Below, piece by piece: positions 34,232 through 40,543 of a stretch of 64,000 nucleotides of DNA. Origin of the DNA: Massilia mucilaginosa (lineage in GTDB: Bacteria > Pseudomonadota > Gammaproteobacteria > Burkholderiales > Burkholderiaceae_D); assembly GCF_011682145.1 (NCBI RefSeq), contig NZ_WHJH01000008.1, positions 62,001 through 126,000 on the forward strand. Reading direction: 5' to 3'. Every line of letters begins with the position of its first letter. The stretch's first letter is position 1. Under the pieces are notes generated by a model. It searched no databases and was not told the DNA's origin. It saw only the letters and a list, made by a program, of their open reading frames with translations. A program made the translations under genes and the position numbers.

Positions 34232-34263
34232 ATTATAGCAAAATTACCAACGTTAAAATTATG
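34232..34263 (-). promoter_or_regulatory. hcp promoter block, copy 3
   Basis: TATAAT (34237-34232) with AACGTT and CATAATT upstream, in the same order and spacing as before copies 1 and 2. The leader dyad lies at 34213-34224. Confidence 0.65.
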
Positions 34264-34413
34264 ACTTATTCAATTCTTAATAGTTGACATTCTCGCGCCC
34301 GGCGTGGCTGAAATTTGCCCCAGAAATTTTCCGCAGCTAATGTTATGTGTTGCGCATATGCTACTGAGCGCACGAGTCGGCCTGCTACGATCCGCTCACA
34401 CGTGGCCTTCACG

Positions 34414-34428
34414 TGGCAGGCCCGGTGC
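34414..34428 (+). promoter_or_regulatory. candidate sigma-54 promoter of the PEP-CTERM gene
   Basis: TGGCAGG-CCCG-GTGC matches the -24/-12 consensus TGGCACG-N4-TTGC at nine of eleven positions with the exact GG/GC spacing. It lies 45 bases before the ATG at 34473. PEP-CTERM genes are known to be controlled by RpoN with PrsK/PrsR in related bacteria. Confidence 0.55.
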
Positions 34429-34472
34429 GCTGTCGGCCCCGGGAGTTTGTTCAATCCTCAGCGGAGGTAGCC

Positions 34473-35036
34473 ATGTTCTTCAAATTGATCGGCGCGGCGG
34501 CGCTTGCAAGTTGCGCCGCGGTAGCCCAAGCAGGCCCCATCGAGTTTCAGTTCAGCTATACGGGGTTTTACGATAAGGTGAGCAACCAGTTCGATCCGGC
34601 GGCTTTGATCGCGGGCAGTTTTATCGCCGATGACCTGGACGGCGACGGCCTGTTTGCAAAGGAAGAACTGATGTCGTTCAAGCACAATGGTTCGAACGAT
34701 TACATCGGTTGCGGCGTCGGCGACCAGTATTTCTGGAAATGCAGCATCGAGCGCTTCGGCTACCGGATCGGCGGGCCGCTGAAGTTTTCGACCACCTGGT
34801 CGATGTCGGATGTCGCCTACCAGGTCACCAGCTCGACCATCACCGGCGAAGAATACGTCTACAACTACCGCAACGCCAACGGTGTCGATACCCGCGGCCT
34901 GATCTGGACCGACCAGACCCGGTTTGCGATCGCCGCGCTCAATGCGGTGCCGGAACCGCTGGCGCTGGCGCTGATGGCGATCGGCGCGGCCGGCATGGGC
35001 GCGGCACGCTGGCGCCGCCGCCAACGCAGTGCGTGA
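34473..35036 (+). CDS. PEP-CTERM sorted extracellular protein
   Basis: A 187-residue exported protein. Signal peptide MFFKLIGAAALASCAAVAQA is followed by a beta-type mature region (GPIEFQFSYTGFYDKVSNQF) with a possible calcium-type DLDGDG loop. The C-terminus has the sorting signal VPEPLALALMAIGAAGMGAA with a basic end RWRRRQRSA. Such proteins are cleaved by an exosortase and placed on the surface or in the exopolysaccharide matrix. A GGAGG ribosome site supports ATG 34473. The exosortase itself is elsewhere. Its own role is unknown. Confidence 0.9.
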   Translation: MFFKLIGAAALASCAAVAQAGPIEFQFSYTGFYDKVSNQFDPAALIAGSFIADDLDGDGLFAKEELMSFKHNGSNDYIGCGVGDQYFWKCSIERFGYRIGGPLKFSTTWSMSDVAYQVTSSTITGEEYVYNYRNANGVDTRGLIWTDQTRFAIAALNAVPEPLALALMAIGAAGMGAARWRRRQRSA

Positions 35037-35060
35037 GCCGCCGCGCGGCCGCGCGCCGCG

Positions 35061-35606
35061 TCAGCTTTCGACGTCGACGCCCTGGATCGTGCCGTCTTCC
35101 GCAAACTTGACCGCGACCACGTAGTTGGTCAGGTCTTCGCCGAAGGTGAAATCGAACATCGCGAACGAGGCGTCCGAATCGTCCGGCATCGGGTGCAGGC
35201 CCACATGGCTCAGGTGCAGGGTCGCCAGCATGCGCTCCTCGACCGGCAGCGTGGCGTCGGTGCCGTCGATCAGCGCCGCCAGCTCCTCGGGCGAGAACTC
35301 TTCCAGGTGATGATCGACATACGTTTCCCGCACCACGCCGCCGGCATGGAAGTCGGCCACGCAGGCGGCATGCGCGCGCGCGATCTTGCTGTCGAGCTGC
35401 TCCATGAAACCCGCGACGCGATCGAGCACGGCAGGATCGAGGTCCTTGACCGCGGAGAACTCGGTAATGCCATCCTCTCCGGAGAATGCGTTAAAGAAAG
35501 CGAGCGACAGGTCGATTTCGCGTCCATCGACAAGATACGTTGCTTCGTTGTATTCCTCAGGCAATGCCAGATTGATGGCGCCGAAGTGGGGGATGATTTT
35601 TTCCAT
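35061..35606 (-). CDS. DUF2004 domain protein
   Basis: A 181-residue acidic cytosolic protein. It starts MEKIIPHFGAINLALPEEYN, and the family-like parts are VDGREIDLSLAFFN, YVDHHLEEFSPEELAALI and the end TNYVVAVKFAEDGTIQGVDV. DUF2004 proteins often occur near toxin or secretion loci and may be immunity proteins, but no activity is established. The start 35606 is chosen because upstream in-frame codons are low quality. It is convergent with the PEP-CTERM gene. Confidence 0.75.
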   Translation of the reverse strand: MEKIIPHFGAINLALPEEYNEATYLVDGREIDLSLAFFNAFSGEDGITEFSAVKDLDPAVLDRVAGFMEQLDSKIARAHAACVADFHAGGVVRETYVDHHLEEFSPEELAALIDGTDATLPVEERMLATLHLSHVGLHPMPDDSDASFAMFDFTFGEDLTNYVVAVKFAEDGTIQGVDVES

Positions 35607-35784
35607 GATGATTCTCAATTGACCAGAACTTGCTATTTTATCAGCCGGATGACATCCCGCCTGAAAGCCAGGCGCCGCCGCACGGCGCCCCTTGGCCACC
35701 GTCAGGAACATGCTGAATGACTGTTTTCCGTAAATGATTTCCAGAAAAAATGATCATTCGTTCAACCTTCGACGCGGAGACATC

Positions 35785-36428
35785 ATGGTCCGATTACGGC
35801 AATGCGCACTGGTGGCATTCATGGCCCTGGCCGGGGCTACCCTGCCCGGGGCGGCCCACGCCACGCCAAGGCGCCGCGTGCGGTCACCGGGCAGTTCGAT
35901 TACTACGCGGTGGCGCTGAGCTGGTCGCCGTCCTACTGCGCCAGCCGCAGCGCCCCCGATCAATGCGCGGTCGGCCGCCAGCTCGGCTTCGTGCTGCACG
36001 GCCTGTGGCCGCAGTACGAAACAGGCTATCCATCGAACTGCACCAAGCAGAAGCTGCCCAACGACGTGCGCGAAAAATACACGCCGCTGTTCCCCTCCCC
36101 AAAACTGATCGGCCACGAATGGAGCAAGCACGGAACCTGCTCCGGACTGGAGCCGGCGGCGTACTTCGACCTGTCGGCCAGGCTCAAGGACCAGCTGGCG
36201 ATCCCCGAACCGTATTGGAAGCCGGCGGCGCCTGTGCGCACCACCAACGCGGAGCTGTACAGCGCCTTCAAGGACGCCAATCCGGCCCTGGCCAGGGATG
36301 GCGTGCTGCCCTTCTGCGCCAGCGGCGGGCGCTTCTTGCGCGAGGTGCATGCCTGCTACGACAAGAGCGGCAGCTCGCGCAGCTGCAGCCCGGGCCAGGC
36401 CAGCTTCCTGATCCAGAGCGTGCGCTGA
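35785..36428 (+). pseudogene. RNase T2 family gene broken by a frameshift after the signal peptide
   Basis: The mature RNase T2 domain is intact: VLHGLWPQ (first catalytic His, about 35995) and HEWSKHGTC (second site, about 36115), with paired cysteines. Such enzymes are secreted. The expected signal peptide MVRLRQCALVAFMALAGATL (35785-35844, then PGAAHA) is present upstream but in a different frame. The change of frame falls at the predicted cleavage site near 35862-35872, and the interval from ATG to stop is not a multiple of three. So the gene is inactivated by a one-base loss (or two-base gain), or the assembly has an error. The in-frame ATG at 35802 gives no signal peptide. Confidence 0.8.
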
Positions 36429-36430
36429 GC

Positions 36431-36757
36431 TCAGGCCTGCCACACGCCGTAGCCGGCCTCGCGCAACCCGATGCCCAGTTCGACTTCCATGTCGGCCGCA
36501 CCCGCATACGGCATCGGGTTGTACACCGCGTACAGGTCCGGCAGCAGGCGCAGGCCGTACTTCCGCACGAACCTGTTGGCCTGGATGCCGGCCTTGTGCT
36601 TGTCGAAGCGCAGGTCGATACTCAATCCCGTCATGCCCACGTACACGCACGGTTTGCCGCTGACGTAGCCGGGATTGGACTTCCTGAAACGCGGCTCGTA
36701 CAGCACATCCTTCGACAGCTCGATCACGTACACACTGTGGTGGTGGCGCCGGCCCAT
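36431..36757 (-). CDS. GIY-YIG-like small protein
   Basis: A 108-residue soluble protein. SVYVIEL followed by CVYVGMTG with RFDKHKAG resembles a variant GIY-YIG nuclease core, in which the usual GIY becomes VYV and YIG becomes YVG. The C-terminus is helical with an acidic MEVELGIGL stretch. Residues for catalysis are not clearly complete, so nuclease activity is uncertain. It follows the NAD(P)-binding protein gene by seven bases on the same strand. The frameshifted RNase gene ends three bases from its stop in the convergent direction. Confidence 0.65.
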   Translation of the reverse strand: MGRRHHHSVYVIELSKDVLYEPRFRKSNPGYVSGKPCVYVGMTGLSIDLRFDKHKAGIQANRFVRKYGLRLLPDLYAVYNPMPYAGAADMEVELGIGLREAGYGVWQA

Positions 36758-36764
36758 CGGTCGC

Positions 36765-37445
36765 TTACGGCGGCGTGGCGTTGCGGCCCAGCGGGCCGAT
36801 GTCGGCGCTGTCGAGCACGCGCTTGCGCGCGCCGCTGCGCACCACCGCCAGCATGGCCTGCCCCACCTGGCGCGTGGTCAGCACATGCTTCGGCATGGCG
36901 GCGCGCAGCAGCGGCAGCACGGGCTTCATCAGCGCATAAAAAATGCGGTAGGCGGGGGTCCTGGACTTGATGCCGTCGAGCGGCTGGATCATCCCGGGTC
37001 TGAAAATGTACACGCCGCGAAATGGCAGCGCCAGCAGCGCATTCTCGGTCTTGCCGCGCACGCGCTCCCACATGGTGGCGCTGGTTTCGCTGCTGTCGGC
37101 GCCGGCGCCGGACACATACACGAACACCATGCGCGGATTGGCCGCCACCAGCGCATTGGCAGCCGCCAGTGTCAGGTCGTGCGTCACGCGCGTGTAGCCG
37201 GCCTCGTTCATGCGCGAGGAAGTCACGCCGACGCAAAAGAAGCAGGCGTCGATCTCGTCCAGCTGCGCGCAGACGCTGGCGTAGTTGAACAGATCGGCGT
37301 GGACCAGGTCGCGCAGCCTGGGGTGGCTTTGCCCGGTCGGGGTGCGGCCGATGGCCACGACCTGCTCCACATCGGCGGCCTGCAGGCATTCGCGCAGCAC
37401 GCCCTGCCCGACCATGCCGGTGGCGCCAAATAGCAGAACTCTCAC
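36765..37445 (-). CDS. NAD(P)-binding Rossmann protein (atypical SDR/NmrA-like)
   Basis: A 226-residue protein with the N-terminal dinucleotide site MRVLLFGATGMVGQGVLREC (GxTGxxGxG type) and downstream ACFFCVGVTSSRM and VYVSGAGADSS strands typical of YbjT/NmrA-like atypical short-chain reductases. It lacks the YxxxK pair of classical members. Cofactor binding is likely, the substrate unknown. It forms a two-gene unit with the GIY-YIG-like gene. Confidence 0.8.
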   Translation of the reverse strand: MRVLLFGATGMVGQGVLRECLQAADVEQVVAIGRTPTGQSHPRLRDLVHADLFNYASVCAQLDEIDACFFCVGVTSSRMNEAGYTRVTHDLTLAAANALVAANPRMVFVYVSGAGADSSETSATMWERVRGKTENALLALPFRGVYIFRPGMIQPLDGIKSRTPAYRIFYALMKPVLPLLRAAMPKHVLTTRQVGQAMLAVVRSGARKRVLDSADIGPLGRNATPP

Positions 37446-37561
37446 GTCGTCTTCCTCCTTGCCGCGCAGCGGCGCATCAGGGCGATATGATAGGCCTTAT
37501 CGGGTGCGCACGCAGGACCGCGAAGCGGGATGATCTTTTCCATCCGGGGTCTCTCTTTGCA

Positions 37562-38371
37562 TCATCGCGCCGGCAAGGCCGACGGAAAGAACAGTTGCTG
37601 CCCGTTCGGGCGGAACGCGGCCATCCGGGCCTGCCCTTCGCTGGAGGTGATCCAGTCGATCAGCTGGCGCGCAGCGCGCTCGTTGATACCCGGATGGCGC
37701 GCCGGATTGACCGCGATGATACCGTACGGGTTGAACATCCTCGGGTCGCCCTGCACCAGAATCGCCAGCGCGCCGCGGTCCTTCCAGGTGGCGTAGGTGG
37801 CGCGGTCGGTCAGGGTGCACGCTTGCAGCTCGGCCGCCATGCCCAGCACCTGCGCCATGCCCAGCCCGGCCGACAGGTATCGGGGCGGCGGCGGGCGCAC
37901 GCCGGCCATTTTCCAATAGCGCTGTTCCATCTGGTCGGTGCCGGAATTATCGCCGCGCGAAATGAAGCGCACCTCGCTCGAGGCCAGCTTGCGCAGCGCG
38001 GCGATGAGATCGGACCCGCCTTTGATGTCCGCCTTGTCGGACGGCGGGCACACCAGCAGAAAATCGTTGTACATGACATCGCGCCGGTCGACGCCATGGC
38101 CCTCGGCCACGAAGCGGTCCTCGGCGGCGCGCGCATGCACCAGGGTGACGTCGACATCGCCATTCTTCGCCAGTTCCAGCGCCTTGCCGCTGCCGACGGC
38201 GAGCACCTGCACCTTTGTGCCTGTCTTCGCCTCGAACGCCGGCAGCAGCCAGGCCAGCAAACCCGAATTGTCGGTGCTGGTGGTGGTCGACAGACGCAGC
38301 ACCGGGCTGCCCGCCAGGGCCAGCGGAGCGGCGATGCAGAGCCAGAGCGCCAATACGGTGTGCTTGATCAT
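37562..38371 (-). CDS. tupA: tungstate ABC transporter substrate-binding protein
   Basis: A 269-residue periplasmic protein. Signal MIKHTVLALWLCIAAPLALA is followed by VLRLSTTTSTDNSGLLAWLL, the TTTS oxyanion-binding motif of TupA tungstate binders. Also present are LVHARAAEDRFVAEG and FISRGDNSGTDQMEQRYW, common to this family. It captures tungstate (possibly also molybdate) for TupB/TupC. It overlaps tupC by four bases and ends the formate dehydrogenase operon. Specificity for tungstate is inferred from the motif and neighbours. Confidence 0.9.
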   Translation of the reverse strand: MIKHTVLALWLCIAAPLALAGSPVLRLSTTTSTDNSGLLAWLLPAFEAKTGTKVQVLAVGSGKALELAKNGDVDVTLVHARAAEDRFVAEGHGVDRRDVMYNDFLLVCPPSDKADIKGGSDLIAALRKLASSEVRFISRGDNSGTDQMEQRYWKMAGVRPPPPRYLSAGLGMAQVLGMAAELQACTLTDRATYATWKDRGALAILVQGDPRMFNPYGIIAVNPARHPGINERAARQLIDWITSSEGQARMAAFRPNGQQLFFPSALPAR

Positions 38372-39018
38372 TTGGTTTCGAGCTTTCCATCACGAAGTTT
38401 GAGGCGCTGCACGCCAGGCATGCCGATCAGGTCACGGTCGTGGCACGCCATCACCACCGTGCCGCCGGCGGCGGTCAGGGCGGGAATGAGCGATATCACC
38501 TGTTCGCGCGCGGCGCCATCGAGATTGGCGGTCGGTTCGTCGAGCAGCAGCAGGGAAGGCCGCAGCACCCACGCGCGCGCCAGCGCCACGCGCTGCACCT
38601 CGCCGCCCGACAGGCGGGCCGGATCGCTGCCCCGCAGATGCTCGACCCCGGCCCATGCCATGGCCTGCGCCACCGCCTGCGCCGCCTGCGCACGCGGCAC
38701 GCCGCGCGCGCGCAGTCCGTAGCCGATGTTGGCCGCCACGCTGCTCGCAAACATCACCGGATGCTGGTGCACGTACACGATCGCCGCGCGCAGCGCCGGC
38801 GGATACGGCGACCATGCCGTGGCCTGCCCTTGCCAGGCCACGCCGGAGGCGTCGCCCGCTTCCAGTCCGGCCAGCACGCGCAGCAGTGTGCTCTTGCCGG
38901 CGCCGTTGATCCCGGTGAGCACATACGCGCGGCCGGCGTCGAGCGCAAAGGCGTCCAGGTCGAACAGCACGCGTGCGCCATGCGCCTTGCGCAGTTTGTC
39001 GATACGCAGCAGGCTCAT
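38368..39018 (-). CDS. tupC: tungstate ABC transporter ATP-binding protein
   Basis: A 216-residue ABC ATPase. Walker A GINGAGKSTLL near residue 35, signature LSGGEVQRVALARA near residue 135 and Walker B LLLLDEPTANLD follow in order, with the H-loop in VVMACHDRD. It lacks the C-terminal TOBE regulatory domain of ModC, as TupC does. The ATG at 39018 overlaps the tupB stop (ATGA), and its own stop overlaps tupA. It powers tungstate uptake with TupB. Confidence 0.92.
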   Translation of the reverse strand: MSLLRIDKLRKAHGARVLFDLDAFALDAGRAYVLTGINGAGKSTLLRVLAGLEAGDASGVAWQGQATAWSPYPPALRAAIVYVHQHPVMFASSVAANIGYGLRARGVPRAQAAQAVAQAMAWAGVEHLRGSDPARLSGGEVQRVALARAWVLRPSLLLLDEPTANLDGAAREQVISLIPALTAAGGTVVMACHDRDLIGMPGVQRLKLRDGKLETK

Positions 39019-39722
39019 TGGCCGGCTCCGGCGGCGCGCGTGTCGCCCTGCAGCAGCATCAGCGCGCCGTTCATGATCAGCGCCAGCGCCACCAGCACGA
39101 TCCCGAGCGCGATGCCCTGCGCGAACTCGCCCTTGCTCGTTTCGAGCGCGATGGCGGTGGTGATGGTGCGCGTCTGGCCGGCGATATTCCCGCCCACCAT
39201 GAGCGCGCAGCCGACTTCCGAAATCACGCGCCCGAAGCCGCTGATCAGCGCCGCCACGACGCCGAAGCGCACTTCGCGCAGTACCGTGAACATGGTGCGC
39301 CAGCGCGACGCGCCCAGGGCAATGGCGGTTTCGGCGTAGCGCGGGTCGAGCGCCTGCACCGCCGCCAAAGTGAAGGCGACCAGCACCGGCGTGGCGATGA
39401 CGCACTGTCCGAGCACGATGCCCGGCTGCGAAAACAGCCAGTGCAGCGAACCCCATGGCCCGTGGCGCGACAGCAGCAGATACAGCAGCAGGCCAATCAA
39501 CACCGTCGGCAGCGACAGGCTGGCCTGCACCAGCCAGATCACCATGCGGCGCGCCGGAAAGCGATAGCTGGCAATCGCATACCCGAGCAGCACCGCCGGC
39601 GCGGTCGCCAGCAGCAGCCCAAGCACGCTGGTCTTGAGCGACATCCACACGATGCCCCACAGCGCGGCGTCGCCCGACAGCAGCAGTGCAAAGGCGGCGC
39701 GCGTGGCCTCCGGCAGCGACAT
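39015..39722 (-). CDS. tupB: tungstate ABC transporter permease
   Basis: A 235-residue inner-membrane protein with about five or six helices and the EAA-type coupling loop (YAETAIALGASRWRTMFTVL) that contacts the ATPase. The order tupB-tupC-tupA in one overlapping unit is a normal variant of the tupABC set. Its start overlaps the fdhD stop by one base. Placement directly behind formate dehydrogenase genes suggests that tungsten supply and enzyme synthesis are coordinated. Confidence 0.92.
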   Translation of the reverse strand: MSLPEATRAAFALLLSGDAALWGIVWMSLKTSVLGLLLATAPAVLLGYAIASYRFPARRMVIWLVQASLSLPTVLIGLLLYLLLSRHGPWGSLHWLFSQPGIVLGQCVIATPVLVAFTLAAVQALDPRYAETAIALGASRWRTMFTVLREVRFGVVAALISGFGRVISEVGCALMVGGNIAGQTRTITTAIALETSKGEFAQGIALGIVLVALALIMNGALMLLQGDTRAAGAGQ

Positions 39723-40543
39723 CAGGGCGCGAACGCTTCGAAGTCGAGGCGGTCATGGCCGGTCAGCAGCAAAAAGTGCTTGCCGCTGCAGCGCGCCAGC
39801 AGCGCCATGCCGATCTTGTCGGCCACCATATGGCCCATCTGGGTGGTGCCGGAGCGCGACAGCAGGAACGGGATGCCCATCTGCGCGCCCTTGATCACCA
39901 TCTCGGAGGTCAGGCGGCCGGTCGTGTAGAACACCTTGTCGCCGCCGGCCACGCCATCCGTCCACATGCGCCCGGCGATGGCATCGACCGCGTTGTGGCG
40001 GCCCACGTCTTCCACAAAATACAGCAGTTCGCCCGCGTTCGAGAACAGCGCGCAGCCATGCACCGAGCCGGCCTGCTTGTAGATCGATTGCTGCGTGCGG
40101 ATGATGTCGACGATGCGGTACACGGTCGATTGCGCCAGGCGCGCACCAGCAGGCAGCACGATCTTGTCGATGTCGTCCATCAGCCCACCGAACACCGATC
40201 CCTGGCCGCAGCCGGTGGTGACCACCTTTTTGGCGGTGCGCGCCGCCACATCGGCAATGCCGGCGCGCGTGACCACGGCCACCGCGTCGACCGACCAGTC
40301 GACCTGCACCGAGACGATATCGGCGAGCGACGTCACCAGGCGCTGGTTGCGCAGGTAGCCGAGCGTGAGCGCTTCGGGCGCGCCGCCCAGGGTCATCAGG
40401 GTCACCAGTTCGCGCTTGTCCACGTACACCGTCAGCGGCCGCTCGGCCGGAATGGCGATGGTCGAGCGGCGTCCGCGTTCGTCCAGCACCTCCACCTCGT
40501 GGGTGAGCGCCGCGCGGGCGTCGCTCAGTTGCGGCATTGTCAT
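39722..40543 (-). CDS. fdhD: formate dehydrogenase accessory sulfurtransferase FdhD
   Basis: A 273-residue cytosolic protein that carries sulfur to the Mo/W cofactor of formate dehydrogenase. Family blocks: RPLTVYVDKRELVTLMTLGG, VEDVGRHNAVDAIAGRMW, FYTTGRLTSEMVIKGAQMGI and LLSRSGTTQM. In the active-site region the sequence is VTTGCGQGSVFGG, with a single Cys where many FdhD proteins have CxxC. The ATG at 40543 overlaps the fdhA stop (ATGA). The frame is open far upstream, but that is a shadow of fdhA. Confidence 0.93.
   Translation of the reverse strand: MTMPQLSDARAALTHEVEVLDERGRRSTIAIPAERPLTVYVDKRELVTLMTLGGAPEALTLGYLRNQRLVTSLADIVSVQVDWSVDAVAVVTRAGIADVAARTAKKVVTTGCGQGSVFGGLMDDIDKIVLPAGARLAQSTVYRIVDIIRTQQSIYKQAGSVHGCALFSNAGELLYFVEDVGRHNAVDAIAGRMWTDGVAGGDKVFYTTGRLTSEMVIKGAQMGIPFLLSRSGTTQMGHMVADKIGMALLARCSGKHFLLLTGHDRLDFEAFAP

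Noticed and set aside
35802-36428. RNase T2 as an intact cytosolic protein from ATG 35802
   Set aside because: The first 20 residues are an out-of-frame reading of the signal peptide; a cytosolic RNase T2 would be unlikely.
37446-37561. Molybdenum-cofactor riboswitch or terminator after tupA
   Set aside because: Only small imperfect stems and no conserved motif; it is also downstream, not upstream, of the operon.
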